From: an uncultured Prevotellaceae bacterium
Lineage (GTDB): Bacteria > Bacteroidota > Bacteroidia > Bacteroidales > Muribaculaceae
DNA length: 59,589 nt
Direction: 5' to 3'
Assembly: GCA_900320245.1 (NCBI GenBank)
Contig: ONRP01000012.1
Coordinates: forward strand, 1 to 59,589
The notes beneath the pieces were generated by a model. That model worked only from the letters and a program-made list of their open reading frames with translations. It was not told where the DNA came from and searched no databases. The position numbers were made by a program, and so were the translations under genes. Below are positions 41,221-50,513 of the stretch, in pieces (the stretch's first letter is position 1; the number at the start of each line of letters is the position of its first letter).

Positions 41221-42639
41221 ATGAAGAAAATCTTTTCACTCATTTTTGTGGCTCTGCTGACGATGTCGGCATGGGCAGACACGACTGTCGTTGTTGACTT
41301 CAACGACCAGGGTTGGGAATCCAATACCTTGGTCACTGAACTCACAATCGATGATGTGTCGTTGACCTTTGACAAGGGAACTGGCGGCACCAAGCCGACC
41401 TATTACACCAACACCTCTGGCGGCGCACTGCGTCTGTATGGCGGTAACACGATGAAAATTAAGGCCCCTCAGAATCTCTTGAAGATTGACTTCACCTTCC
41501 TGTCGGGTGAGGGCAGCAATGACATCTTTGCCACCCCCGGCAACTACAACAAAGCCGGTAAGCAGTGGACCATTGGTTCTTCAGACCCCTCCACCGAAGT
41601 CCTGTTCACGATTGATGGCACCAGTGGCCATCGCCGCATCCAGAAGTTGGAGATCACCATGGAGGATGCTGAGCCCGTGACCGAGCTTGTTGCTCCCGTG
41701 TTCAACCCCGATGGCGGTGAGTTCACCGGCAGCCTCGAGGTGACCTTGAGCTGCGCCACCCAGAACGCATCCATCTTCTGGTTCTATGGCACCGAGGAAG
41801 ATCAGGGCGTTCACAACTATTACAATGGCCCCATCTACCTCACCGAGACCGCAACGCTGACCGCCTACTCGACCAAGGGCAACGAAATTAGCGAGTATGT
41901 GACCGTTACCTTTACCAAGAAAATTGAAACCCTCGCACAGGCAAACGCTCTGACCGATGGCGAGGCCTTTACCTTTAACGGCGACGCCGTTGTAACCATC
42001 TGCTGGAAGGGTAGCGTGTATCTGCGCGACGAGACTGGCTACGGCCAGATTGTCGACAGCCTCGCCGTCTTTGAGAACGGTCAGGTGCTGAGCCAGGGCT
42101 GGAATGCCACCAAGACCAGCGTTAACGGTTGGGTGAAGTTCATCGATGCTTCAGACCTCAGCGCTAGTGGTGAGACCAATGCCGAACTGGCTGCTCCCCA
42201 GAAACTCACCGCTTTCCCCGAAGAGAGCATGCTCAACGCCTATGTTTGGGTTGAGAACGTGAGCAAGGGTTTCATGCCGATACGCTCAATTCCGTTGCCC
42301 GACGGCACGAACATTTCGTTGACCGGAACAGGAAATCAGCCCGCCACGGGCAGTTACAACATCTATGGTATCATTTGGAAGTCAGGCGACAATTTGGTGT
42401 TCGAACCCGTTAAATGGGAGAAATATGTTGCGCCTCCCGCTTACCTGCGCGGCGACGTGGACGATGACGGTGACGTGGACATCGACGACGTGACCCGCCT
42501 GATTGATGTTGTGCTGGGCAAGGACGTGACCTACAATGCCGATGCAGCCGACTGCAACACCGAGACGGGTGACGGCAGTGTTGACATCGATGATGTTACC
42601 GCACTGATCAACCGCGTACTCAAAGGCTCCTGGGATTGA
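41221..42639 (+). CDS. secreted protein with dockerin-like tail
   Basis: 472 residues, signal peptide to about residue 20 (LIFVALLTMSAWA). It shares building blocks with the 844/835-aa pair: an N-terminal beta domain, a chitobiase-type domain (VFNPDGGEFTGSLEVTLSCA, about 160-240), one beta module (VYLRDETGYGQIVDSLAVFE, about 245-400) and two C-terminal dockerin-like EF-hand repeats (GDVDDDGDVDIDDVTRLIDV and SVDIDDVTALINRVL, about 410-470). Here Asp replaces the Asn found in the other copies. No catalytic domain is recognised. Confidence 0.8.
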   Translation: MKKIFSLIFVALLTMSAWADTTVVVDFNDQGWESNTLVTELTIDDVSLTFDKGTGGTKPTYYTNTSGGALRLYGGNTMKIKAPQNLLKIDFTFLSGEGSNDIFATPGNYNKAGKQWTIGSSDPSTEVLFTIDGTSGHRRIQKLEITMEDAEPVTELVAPVFNPDGGEFTGSLEVTLSCATQNASIFWFYGTEEDQGVHNYYNGPIYLTETATLTAYSTKGNEISEYVTVTFTKKIETLAQANALTDGEAFTFNGDAVVTICWKGSVYLRDETGYGQIVDSLAVFENGQVLSQGWNATKTSVNGWVKFIDASDLSASGETNAELAAPQKLTAFPEESMLNAYVWVENVSKGFMPIRSIPLPDGTNISLTGTGNQPATGSYNIYGIIWKSGDNLVFEPVKWEKYVAPPAYLRGDVDDDGDVDIDDVTRLIDVVLGKDVTYNADAADCNTETGDGSVDIDDVTALINRVLKGSWD

Positions 42640-42710
42640 TTCTCTATCGCCGGGTTTAGTGTTTAGAGGGCGTCTGCGTTGCAGCCCCTCACCCTGATAC
42701 ACTAAGGATA

Positions 42711-42752
42711 AAACAGGCTGAATCGTTTGGCGATTCAGCCTGTTTGTTGTTT
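42711..42752 (+). terminator. strong terminator after the 472-aa gene
   Basis: AAACAGGCTGAATCG (42711-42725) and CGATTCAGCCTGTTT (42731-42745) are a perfect 15-bp stem with a TTTGG loop, followed by GTTGTTTTT. It may also serve the convergent minus-strand gene. Confidence 0.92.
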
Positions 42753-42767
42753 TTGCATGCGCTGTCG

Positions 42768-43325
42768 TCACTTGGCGGCAGGTTCTGCGGACTCCTGCTT
42801 GTAGGGGTTGGATTTGATCAGGTTGGAGTCGGGCTCGATTTTGGTGACGAGGATTTTGGTGTTGCCGCGCCACAGCACTTTGCCCTTGTACTCGTTGTAG
42901 GTGACAACGACACGCTTGCCGTCGGCGGCATAGCGCATGGCTTCGCGCGTGATGCTGTCGGCGGGGATGGAGAAGAGGAAGTTGCTCGTCATGGCCACGA
43001 GGGTGTCCTCGATGTAGGACTCGGTGATCATCTCTCCCTCATAGGTCTGGAAAACGGAGCCCTCGTTGCTCACTTTCATGATCCATCCTTTCTCCTGGCT
43101 GACACGGTAGGGGTGGAAGTAGTACTGCCACACCCACCATCCCAGGAACAGCACCATGGCGATGATGATCAGGGTGAGCAGCAACTTGACCGAGTTGCCG
43201 CGCCGCTCGATGGTCGCCTCCTTGATTTCGCGTTCTTCCCGTTCCTGTTCGGTCTCCTGGTGGTTGGCTTTGTTCTCCTCAGGGACGTGGTCGTCGGTGA
43301 AATAATCGTCAAAATTGTCGTCCAT
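42768..43325 (-). CDS. small single-span membrane protein, unrecognised
   Basis: 185 residues. An acidic cytoplasmic N-terminus (about 1-45, MDDNFDDYFTDDHVPEEN) precedes one membrane helix (VKLLLTLIIIAMVLFLGWWV) and a C-terminal soluble domain of ~110 residues with no known motif (VSQEKGWIMKVSNEGSVFQT, YIEDTLVAMTS). It is 20 bp downstream of the flippase-like gene and so probably co-transcribed. Confidence 0.7.
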   Translation of the reverse strand: MDDNFDDYFTDDHVPEENKANHQETEQEREEREIKEATIERRGNSVKLLLTLIIIAMVLFLGWWVWQYYFHPYRVSQEKGWIMKVSNEGSVFQTYEGEMITESYIEDTLVAMTSNFLFSIPADSITREAMRYAADGKRVVVTYNEYKGKVLWRGNTKILVTKIEPDSNLIKSNPYKQESAEPAAK

Positions 43326-43345
43326 AGTTGTTTCGGGTTTATCGT

Positions 43346-44398
43346 TTAGAGTTTGATTTCGTCGTTGGTGGTGTCGACCACGGTCTTGCCGCTCTCGATG
43401 CGGCGGCGGTCAACGGCCATGCTGGCGAAGGCGTAGATGCCCAGCACGATGAGCAGCAGCGTCTGGAATCCCCACACGAGCATGGCAAACGTCTGTGCGC
43501 GCGGGTCGGGATTGTCGATGCTGAAGACGCCGACGCCGTAGAGCGACAGGCCGAAGATGATGCCCAGGTGCCAGGCTCCCAGTCCGCCGTTGGTGGGAAC
43601 ACCCATGCCGATGCTGCTGAAGACGAACATCGCCAGCACGGCGAGCAGGCTCAGCGGGCTGGTAAAGGAGAAGGCCTTGCAGGCGAGGTACAACTGCAGG
43701 AAGTAGCATCCCCAGATGAGGATAGTCAACAGCAGGAACCACCACTTGCCGTCCATGCGGGTGATGGCGGCGAAGCCCTCCCACAGGTTGCGGGCCATCA
43801 GTTGGATTTTCTTGATGATCTTGTTCTCGGTCTTCATCACCAGCAGCCAGCCGATGGCAACGATAACGATGGCCGTGCCGAACCAGATGCGCCCGTCGCT
43901 GGCCACTCTGAGGAAGTTCTCCTTCATCTGCGGATAGGCATCAAAGAACTTGGCAAAGTCGCCCTGTGCGAGCAGGAAGCAGACCAGCGTGAGCAGCAGC
44001 ACGGTGAGCGTGTCGGTCAACCGGTCGGCCACCATCGAGCCCATGACCTGGGTCACCGAGGCCTTCTGTCGATTGGCGATGTAGCCGCAACGCCACACCT
44101 CGCCCAGGCGGGGGAAGGCCAGGTTGACGGCATAGGTGCCGAAGATGCTGTTGAGCACGGCGCTGAACGAGGGCTTCACGTCGATGGCCTTGAGTTGGAG
44201 GCGCCAGCGCATGGCCCTGAAGACGTGGCTCAGGATGCTCACCACGGCCACGGGAATGAACCACCAGTAGTTGACGTCGGTCTTGAGCGTAGCCATCATG
44301 GCGTCGATGTCCACGTTCTTGTACAGGAAGTACATCAGCCCCACACCGATGGCGAGGGGGATGCCGTATTTCACGAGATAGGATATGGTCTTTTTCAC
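43346..44398 (-). CDS. flippase-like integral membrane protein (UPF0104/LPG synthase TM-like)
   Basis: 350 residues, about eight membrane helices. The start is taken as GTG at 44398 (VKKTISYLVKYGIPLAIGVG) because family members begin there, AGAGAAGAAAA precedes it, and the in-frame ATGs further upstream would lie in the promoter region. Signatures: SHVFRAMRWRLQLKAID, NLAFPRLGEVWRCG and GVPTNGGLGAWHLG, matching the lysylphosphatidylglycerol synthase transmembrane/AglD family. The transported lipid is unknown. Confidence 0.78.
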   Translation of the reverse strand: MKKTISYLVKYGIPLAIGVGLMYFLYKNVDIDAMMATLKTDVNYWWFIPVAVVSILSHVFRAMRWRLQLKAIDVKPSFSAVLNSIFGTYAVNLAFPRLGEVWRCGYIANRQKASVTQVMGSMVADRLTDTLTVLLLTLVCFLLAQGDFAKFFDAYPQMKENFLRVASDGRIWFGTAIVIVAIGWLLVMKTENKIIKKIQLMARNLWEGFAAITRMDGKWWFLLLTILIWGCYFLQLYLACKAFSFTSPLSLLAVLAMFVFSSIGMGVPTNGGLGAWHLGIIFGLSLYGVGVFSIDNPDPRAQTFAMLVWGFQTLLLIVLGIYAFASMAVDRRRIESGKTVVDTTNDEIKL

Positions 44399-44460
44399 GT
44401 TTTTCTTCTCTTGATGCGTTAAAAACTTATGCTCGTAGCGGCAGGTCGGCAAAAAAATGC

Positions 44461-44468
44461 TATCTTTG
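44461..44468 (+). promoter_or_regulatory. -7 element of rsmA
   Basis: TATCTTTG, with its 3' part inside an 8-bp inverted repeat (CTTTGCAC at 44464-44471, GTGCAAAG at 44494-44501). The start codon is 53 nt downstream. Confidence 0.5.
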
Positions 44469-44496
44469 CACATTACAAGAGCACGTCTCGAGCGTG

Positions 44497-44504
44497 CAAA
44501 GTTA
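44497..44504 (-). promoter_or_regulatory. -7 element facing the flippase-like gene
   Basis: Minus-strand TAACTTTG, in the other arm of the same inverted repeat. It would start a transcript towards 44398 that overlaps the rsmA leader by roughly 20 nt. Confidence 0.4.
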
Positions 44505-44521
44505 ACAATAAATGGCAAAAT

Positions 44522-45304
44522 ATGCGGAAAGTTAGAGCAAAAAAGTCATTGGGGCAGCATTTCCTGACGGATTTGTCGATTGCCGAGCGCATCGCCCACA
44601 CGCTGGACGACTTCAAGCACTTGCCTGTGCTCGAGGTGGGTCCCGGCATGGGCGTGCTCACCCAATACCTGCTCGAGATGGGGCTGGACCTGACGGTCGT
44701 CGAACTCGACCAGGAGAGTGTGGACTACCTCGAGGCCGCTTTCCCGCAACTGCATGGCCGCATCATCGGCGAGGACTTCCTGAAAATGGACCTCAAGCGG
44801 CTCTATGGAGACCAGCCGTTCTGTGTCATAGGCAATTACCCCTACAACATCTCGACACAGATTTTCTTCAAGGTACTGGATTATCGCGACCAGGTCGCCT
44901 GCTGCAGCGGCATGCTGCAGCGCGAGGTGGCGCAGCGCATCGCCGAGCCGCCGGGCAGCAAGACCTACGGCATCTTGTCGGTGCTGCTGCAGGCGTGGTA
45001 TGACATCGAGTACCTGTTCACCGTCGACGAGCATGTGTTCAACCCTCCGCCCAAGGTCAAGAGCGGCGTTATCCGCTTGACGCGCAATGCGGTGACCGAC
45101 CTGGGCGTTGACGAGCGCCTGTTCAAGAACATCGTCAAACTCTCGTTTGGCCAGCGCCGCAAGATGCTGCGCAGTTCGTTGAAGCCGATTTTCGGTGCCA
45201 ATCCGTCGCTGATGGAGGGCGATGTTTTCCGACAACGTCCCGAGCAACTGAGTGTTGACGATTTCGTCGCCCTGACGCGCCTCGCGTCATCGATGAGAGA
45301 TTAG
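44522..45304 (+). CDS. rsmA: 16S rRNA dimethyladenosine transferase
   Basis: 260 residues from MRKVRAKKSLGQHFLTDLSI. RsmA (KsgA) dimethylates two adjacent adenines near the 3' end of 16S rRNA during small-subunit assembly, using SAM. Motif I is LEVGPGMGVLTQYLL; the catalytic motif IV is NYPYNIS. An upstream in-frame ATG at 44429 would be translated from before the -7 box, so 44522 is chosen. Confidence 0.95.
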   Translation: MRKVRAKKSLGQHFLTDLSIAERIAHTLDDFKHLPVLEVGPGMGVLTQYLLEMGLDLTVVELDQESVDYLEAAFPQLHGRIIGEDFLKMDLKRLYGDQPFCVIGNYPYNISTQIFFKVLDYRDQVACCSGMLQREVAQRIAEPPGSKTYGILSVLLQAWYDIEYLFTVDEHVFNPPPKVKSGVIRLTRNAVTDLGVDERLFKNIVKLSFGQRRKMLRSSLKPIFGANPSLMEGDVFRQRPEQLSVDDFVALTRLASSMRD

Positions 45305-45344
45305 GTGTTAATATCACTAAGGACTAAAGATTGAAAACTGAACA

Positions 45345-46736
45345 ATGAAGGAATTTACCGAGGAGTATCTGTCAAACCTCAACGAACTGATAGATAATAA
45401 GGACGAGGAGCAGGTCAAGAGCCAGATTCAGGACCTGCATCCCGCCGATATTGCCGAACTGGTGGGGGACCTCAATGACCAGGAGGCCCTGTTCATCATG
45501 TTGCTGCTTGATGACGAGACGGCCGCCGACGTGCTCGTGGAACTCGATGAGGATCAGCGTGCCGACCTGCTGGAACTGATGCCCAACGAGGAAATCGCCA
45601 AGCAGGTGGAGCAGATGGATGCCGATGACGCCGTCGACGTGATCCAGGAACTTGACGAGGAGGACCGCGAGGACGTCATCAGCCACATCGACGACGTGGA
45701 GCAGGCGGGCGACATCGTGGACCTGCTGAAGTATGATGAGGATACCGCGGGTGGTTACATGTCGACCGAGATGATTGTCGTCAACGAGAACATGTCGATG
45801 CCCGACTGCATCAAGGCGATGCGCCAGCAGGCCGAGGACCTTGACGAGATCTACAATATCTATGTCGTCGACGACGACAACAGGCTGAAAGGCCTTTTCC
45901 CCTTGAAGACCACCATTACCAACCCGTCGGCCAGCAAGATCAAGCACGTCATGGAGCCCGACCCCTTCAGCGTGCGCACCGATACCCATATCGAGGACGT
46001 GGCCCTCGACTTCGAGAAATATGACCTTGTGGCGATGCCCGTCGTGGACAGCATCGGGCGCCTGGTGGGAAGCATCTCGGTCGACGATATCATCGACCGT
46101 GTGCGCGAGCAGGGCGAAGACAATTACCAGTTGGCATCAGGTATCTGGGGCGACATCGAGACCGACGACAACGTCTTCCGTCAGGTGCGTGCCCGCTTGC
46201 CGTGGCTACTGATCGGCCTGGTGGGCGGTATCATCAACGCGATGATTCTGGACGGCGGCGAGGGCGATGCGACCCTGCTGCGCCTGTTGCCCGGCTTGGC
46301 GTTGTTCATTCCCTTGATTGGCGGTACCGGCGGTAACGTGGGCACCCAGTCGAGCGCTATCGTCGTGCAGGGTCTTGCCAACGGCAGCCTGGACATCAAG
46401 CATGTGGGCCGGCATTTGTTCAAGGAGTTCTGCACCGCGCTCATCAATGCGCTGGTGATGGGACTGCTCATCTTCCTGTACACCCGCTTCTTCCCGGTGG
46501 ATAATGACCCTAAGATGTCCAACATCGCCGCCGCAGCCGTTACCGCGTCGCTGTTCCTGGTGGTGATGTTCGCCTCGCTGTTCGGCACGGTGGTGCCGCT
46601 GGTGCTGGAGCGATTGAAGATTGACCCTGCGATTGCGACCGGCCCGTTCGTGACGGTGACCAACGATATTGTGGGTATTACCATCTATATGGCCATCAGC
46701 GGCTGGCTCATGCGGCTCTTGACCGACCTGATGTAG
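45345..46736 (+). CDS. mgtE: magnesium transporter MgtE
   Basis: 463 residues. An acidic N-domain (1-125) is followed by two CBS domains (about 130-255; PDCIKAMRQQAED, DLVAMPVVDSIGRLVGSISV), then a plug helix and five membrane helices with the pore signature GGTGGNVGTQSSAI near residue 325. It forms an inner-membrane Mg2+ channel that closes when Mg2+ binds the acidic and CBS parts. It lies 40 bp after rsmA. Confidence 0.95.
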   Translation: MKEFTEEYLSNLNELIDNKDEEQVKSQIQDLHPADIAELVGDLNDQEALFIMLLLDDETAADVLVELDEDQRADLLELMPNEEIAKQVEQMDADDAVDVIQELDEEDREDVISHIDDVEQAGDIVDLLKYDEDTAGGYMSTEMIVVNENMSMPDCIKAMRQQAEDLDEIYNIYVVDDDNRLKGLFPLKTTITNPSASKIKHVMEPDPFSVRTDTHIEDVALDFEKYDLVAMPVVDSIGRLVGSISVDDIIDRVREQGEDNYQLASGIWGDIETDDNVFRQVRARLPWLLIGLVGGIINAMILDGGEGDATLLRLLPGLALFIPLIGGTGGNVGTQSSAIVVQGLANGSLDIKHVGRHLFKEFCTALINALVMGLLIFLYTRFFPVDNDPKMSNIAAAAVTASLFLVVMFASLFGTVVPLVLERLKIDPAIATGPFVTVTNDIVGITIYMAISGWLMRLLTDLM

Positions 46737-46799
46737 CCTGAGATTTTAGGTATGGACCCCGTTCTTGTCAATCAGTAAAACCGATAAAAGATGATAGCG

Positions 46800-47648
46800 A
46801 TGGATTATAAGAAAGTATTTGAGACGATGGTGAATGAGACGGCTAAGTATCTCATCAATAATCGATTGAAAACGATGGTGTTGGGCCTCTCGGGCGGGTT
46901 GGACTCCACGGTGACGGCAGCCATCTGCCGCGCGGTGGTGGAGTTGCACCCCGAGCAGCAGTTCAAGTTCATCGGTGTGAGTTTGCCCTGCACATCCAAC
47001 AGCATCGAGGAGAACGACTCGGCTATGCAGGCCATGCAAGCCTTCTGCACCGAGTACTGGGTGGAGAACCTGCAAGCCCAGTATCTGCTGCTGAAGGCTA
47101 CCTGTGAGCAGCGCTATGAGTCAACGCCCATCTCACAGGGCAACATCAAGGCCCGCCTGCGCATGATATACCTGTATAATCTCGCCTCGGTGACGGGTGG
47201 CCTGGTGATGGACACCGACAACCTGACTGAGCACAACCTGGGTTTCTGGACCATTCACGGCGACGTGGCCGACTACAACCCCATCGGCGGACTGTGGAAA
47301 CATGAGGTCTACCAACTGTGCAAGTACCTCTTCACCGAAGTGTATACCGATGAGAACGACCCGCGCCATCGGGCCCTGCGTGCCGCCTACGACATCATGC
47401 CCACCGACGGCAACGGCGTGGCAGCCGGCGGCGACATGGCGCAGATTGCTCCCGGACACACCTACGAGGATGTGGACGACATCCTGAAAACCTATCTGGA
47501 GCAGGGCGACGACCCACAGGCGATGAAGCGCCTGAACGATGCCTACAGTGCCGAGACGGTGGAACGTGTGCTGGCCCGCCATCGCGGCTCGGAGTTCAAG
47601 CGCAAACGCATGCCGCTGGTCATCGAGCGTTCGCTCTATGACAACTGA
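46800..47648 (+). CDS. nadE: NAD synthetase
   Basis: 282 residues. Converts nicotinic acid adenine dinucleotide to NAD with ATP and ammonia. The P-loop is LGLSGGLDSTVTAA; further marks are SQGNIKARLRMIYLYNLAS, VMDTDNLTEHNLGFWTIHGD and NPIGGLWKHEVYQLCKYL. There is no N-terminal glutaminase domain, so ammonia or a separate amidase must supply nitrogen. ATG at 46791 is another possible start. It is probably co-transcribed with mgtE (about 60-bp gap). Confidence 0.93.
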   Translation: MDYKKVFETMVNETAKYLINNRLKTMVLGLSGGLDSTVTAAICRAVVELHPEQQFKFIGVSLPCTSNSIEENDSAMQAMQAFCTEYWVENLQAQYLLLKATCEQRYESTPISQGNIKARLRMIYLYNLASVTGGLVMDTDNLTEHNLGFWTIHGDVADYNPIGGLWKHEVYQLCKYLFTEVYTDENDPRHRALRAAYDIMPTDGNGVAAGGDMAQIAPGHTYEDVDDILKTYLEQGDDPQAMKRLNDAYSAETVERVLARHRGSEFKRKRMPLVIERSLYDN

Positions 47649-48045
47649 TGAAAGAACTTGACTGGAAAGAATCATTTGTCCGAGGAAAGCCCCGCTAGGG
47701 GCGTATAGGGTATAGGCAGGGGTGTAACGAGGCGAAGCCGAGTGAAACCCTTGCAGCCGTTGAGAACGCACGTTCAAACCCCATCGGGGCGGCAGTAAGT
47801 CATTGACACACAATCTGTCACCCCTAACGGGGTTTATTGATGATTGGGATGTCCATTTACAGGGGTTCCGCTGCGCTCCACCCCTGCCTAAACCCTGACC
47901 AGCCCTAACGGGCTTCAAAGTGGTCTTCCTGTTTTAACTGTGCTTTCCCTGTGCGGCTTTTGTTGCCGATGATGGGCGGGATGTGGTCGGCGACCGGGTA
48001 GCCCGCCACTCTCACCACGAAGCGTTTTCTCGTGTCACCCGGTGA
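47649..48045. repeat. gene-free block with palindromic element
   Basis: TAGGCAGGGGTG (47713-47724) and CACCCCTGCCTA (47879-47890) are a perfect 12-bp inverted repeat 154 bp apart. Inside and beside it are small hairpins of the same build: GCCCCGCTAGGGGC (47689-47702), AACCCCATCGGGGC, CACCCCTAACGGGGTTT (near 47821) and AGCCCTAACGGGCT (47901-47914). No gene is seen. The build resembles mobile palindromic intergenic elements of Bacteroidales. Confidence 0.65.
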
Positions 48046-48960
48046 TTACTTGTTGTGGATGATGCTGTCGATGTGTTGGATGGTCGGGCGCAGGGTGTTG
48101 AGGCTGTTTACATCGAGCGGTTTCGTGCGGAAATCAGATTGCATGGGTTCGGTGCCATTGATTTCAACTTCCTTTAATCGTTCGTCGGCAAAGTCCTCAA
48201 CCTCTTGATAATCAATGTCCATCATTCGGGCGCTCCGCTGGTTGAGGTAGCGATACTTTGCCGAGATGTATTTAAGCCATGACTGCCTGACATGGAAACT
48301 CTCGATCTTTTGCCTGAAAACGACATTGCGTAGCAACTTGGTGACCGTGCGCTCGCCAGGGTGCTCGTCGGGGTGTTCCAGCACATCGTTGACTGCCGCC
48401 TCAAATCCTTCGACCCATTCTTTCCAGTAATTCTCATCGGCGTTCATTTCCGAGAAACAAGAACCTACATTGTCAATGAACTGGAACTTCTGCATGTTCT
48501 TCCATGTCTCGATGTTGCTGCTGAAGATGCTCTCGGCGGTCTTGTCGTGGGTTAAGAATTCGATACCTGCTACCACTTCATTGATGAGGTCCACCATTTC
48601 GCTGGCGGGAATAAAGTCAAGCGAATCTTGAGGTAGACTCAGCATCCAGGTGGCGATGGAATCGCGGCGTGCCATGCTCTGGGCCATGTCGTCCACCTTG
48701 CGTGAGAATGTCTCGATATTGCCCATCACCATCATCGCCGACAACTTGCGGTCCTTCACCCGCTGGCAATGCTCGACCAGGCTTGTCGTTCCAAAGGTCA
48801 GGATAATCGATAGCGTGGTGGCCAGGAATTGTGACTCTCTGATCCAGTTGCGCAGTCTTTGGGAAATCCTGAATTTTGGGGTGGTTTTTTTCTGTGCTGT
48901 GCTGGTCGTTTCCTCCTTGACGGCATTTTTTTTCTTTTTTGCAGCAGGCTTTTTCATCAC
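48046..48960 (-). CDS. unrecognised single-span membrane protein, 304 aa
   Basis: A Lys-rich cytoplasmic N-terminus (MMKKPAAKKKKNAVKEE) precedes one membrane segment (FLATTLSIILTFGTTSLVEH, about 45-65) and a long helical soluble domain (DRKLSAMMVMGNIETFSRKV, NYWKEWVEGFEAAVND). No catalytic motif is recognised. It begins 15 bp after the TrmH-type gene on the same strand. Confidence 0.75.
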   Translation of the reverse strand: MMKKPAAKKKKNAVKEETTSTAQKKTTPKFRISQRLRNWIRESQFLATTLSIILTFGTTSLVEHCQRVKDRKLSAMMVMGNIETFSRKVDDMAQSMARRDSIATWMLSLPQDSLDFIPASEMVDLINEVVAGIEFLTHDKTAESIFSSNIETWKNMQKFQFIDNVGSCFSEMNADENYWKEWVEGFEAAVNDVLEHPDEHPGERTVTKLLRNVVFRQKIESFHVRQSWLKYISAKYRYLNQRSARMMDIDYQEVEDFADERLKEVEINGTEPMQSDFRTKPLDVNSLNTLRPTIQHIDSIIHNK

Positions 48961-48975
48961 TTTGTATCATTTTGG

Positions 48976-49788
48976 TTAAATCGTATCGGTCTTGCGCAGT
49001 TCCCAGAAGGCGACGGCAGCCGCTGCGGCGACATTGAGCGAGTCGACGCCGTGCTTCATCGGGATGCGCACGACGTGGTCGGCAGCGGTGATGGCCTCGT
49101 GTGACAGGCCGTCGCCCTCGGTGCCCATAATCAGGGCCAGGCGCGGCTCGCGCTTGAGCACGGGGTCGTCGAGCGAGATGGAGTCGTCGCTCAGGGCCAT
49201 GGCGGCGGTAGTGAAGCCGAGTTGATGCAGGGTGGGGGTGACGGGTTCGTCAATCCAGGTCCAGGGGACGAGGAAGACCGAGCCCATCGACACGCGCACG
49301 GCGCGCCGGTTCAGCGGGTCGCATGCCGTGGGGGTGAGCAGTACCGCATCGATGCCCAGAGCGGCCGCCGAGCGGAAGATGGCACCGATGTTGGTCGTGT
49401 CGGTCACGCCGTCGATGACTACCACGCGGCTGGCGTCACGGCACACGTCGCCGGCGGGGCGGGGCAGGGGGCGCCGCATGGCACACAGCACGCCGCGCGT
49501 CAGCGTGTAGCCTGTGAGGGCCGCCAGCAGGGCGCGCTCGCCTGTGTACACGGGAATGTCACCGCAGCGGTCGATGATGCCGGCGGCGTCGCCCGTGATG
49601 TGCCGCCGCTCGCACAGCAGCGACAGGGGCTCGTAGCCCGCATCCAGGGCCACGTGGATCACCTTGGGGCTCTCGGCGATGAAGATGCCCTTGTCAGGCT
49701 CCAGGCGGTTGCGCAGTTGGGCCTCGGTCAAGGTGCCATAGATTTCCACGCCGGGGTGGTCCAGTGATGTGATTTCAATGATGGGCAT
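48976..49788 (-). CDS. SpoU/TrmH-family RNA 2'-O-methyltransferase
   Basis: 270 residues. The C-terminal half is a SPOUT domain: TNIGAIFRSAAALGIDAVLL (motif 1), RLALIMGTEGDGLS (motif 2) and IPMKHGVDSLNVAAAAAVAF (motif 3), the SAM-binding knot. The N-terminal part (1-110) resembles the substrate-binding domain of TrmH/RlmB-type enzymes. It methylates ribose in tRNA or rRNA; the exact target is not predictable. Confidence 0.9.
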   Translation of the reverse strand: MPIIEITSLDHPGVEIYGTLTEAQLRNRLEPDKGIFIAESPKVIHVALDAGYEPLSLLCERRHITGDAAGIIDRCGDIPVYTGERALLAALTGYTLTRGVLCAMRRPLPRPAGDVCRDASRVVVIDGVTDTTNIGAIFRSAAALGIDAVLLTPTACDPLNRRAVRVSMGSVFLVPWTWIDEPVTPTLHQLGFTTAAMALSDDSISLDDPVLKREPRLALIMGTEGDGLSHEAITAADHVVRIPMKHGVDSLNVAAAAAVAFWELRKTDTI

Positions 49789-49952
49789 AAGGCTTCACCA
49801 GGTGTTATCAACGTCTTGAGCAATGGGAATGTCTGTCATAATTGCGACTCGGTAGCATAACCGTGCTATCGCAGGGCGGTTAGAGTTCCAGCCTTTGATT
49901 TATAACACATCCTCATGATGCGAACTCATTCAAGCATGCGCTCGTGGAGGTT

Positions 49953-50345
49953 TCAAGCCTCGTTGTTGGTCTTGTCGTCGGACTTCTTGTGGGATTCTGA
50001 TTCGGCATTCTGTGCGGCGCGCACCTGGCGCTGGAACTCAAGCGGGCGCTTGATGAACCGCAGCACGATGGTGCCGGCGCCGGTACCCGAAACCTTGACG
50101 GTGCCGTAGTTGAAGATGCGTCCCCAGAAACTCTGCTCGACCAGGATGCTCTCGACCTTGCTGATGACAATCTCGTGGGCATGGCGGTTGATCCAGCCGT
50201 GGCTGTGGAAGAAGCGCTTGTCGCTCACAAAGATGGTCGTCGTCAGGTTGCGCACGAGCCGGCTCAGGTGCAGGTAGGCCCACTTGGAGAGTTTGGGCTT
50301 GTAGATGATGGTCTCGCCAGGGGCTATAATCTTGCTGATTCTCAT
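49953..50345 (-). CDS. bacterial PH-domain protein (YdbS-like)
   Basis: 130 residues. The segment TTTIFVSDKRFFHSHGWINR, HEIVISKVESILVEQSFWGR and IFNYGTVKVSGTGAGTIVLR matches the bPH_2 domain, a small beta barrel with one helix. The C-terminal ~25 residues are charged (ESESHKKSDDKTNNEA). Function of such domains is mostly unknown. A minus-strand TATATTTG (50387-50394) lies about 40 bp upstream. Confidence 0.78.
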   Translation of the reverse strand: MRISKIIAPGETIIYKPKLSKWAYLHLSRLVRNLTTTIFVSDKRFFHSHGWINRHAHEIVISKVESILVEQSFWGRIFNYGTVKVSGTGAGTIVLRFIKRPLEFQRQVRAAQNAESESHKKSDDKTNNEA

Positions 50346-50513
50346 AACAAATCCTAAATATTAGAGTGCAAACCGAAAACAAATGCAAATATATTTGATT
50401 TTTGTCGAGGTGTTGCCAATTTTATCTAAAAAACGTTTCTTATCGGGCAAAGTTACTGATTATTTCCGCATTATTTAGTAATTTCGCCCCGAAAAAAACA
50501 AATACAACCTATT

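Noticed and set aside
44429-44521. Longer rsmA reading frame starting at 44429
   Set aside because: Its start lies upstream of the -7 box, and the added residues do not match the conserved RsmA N-terminus.
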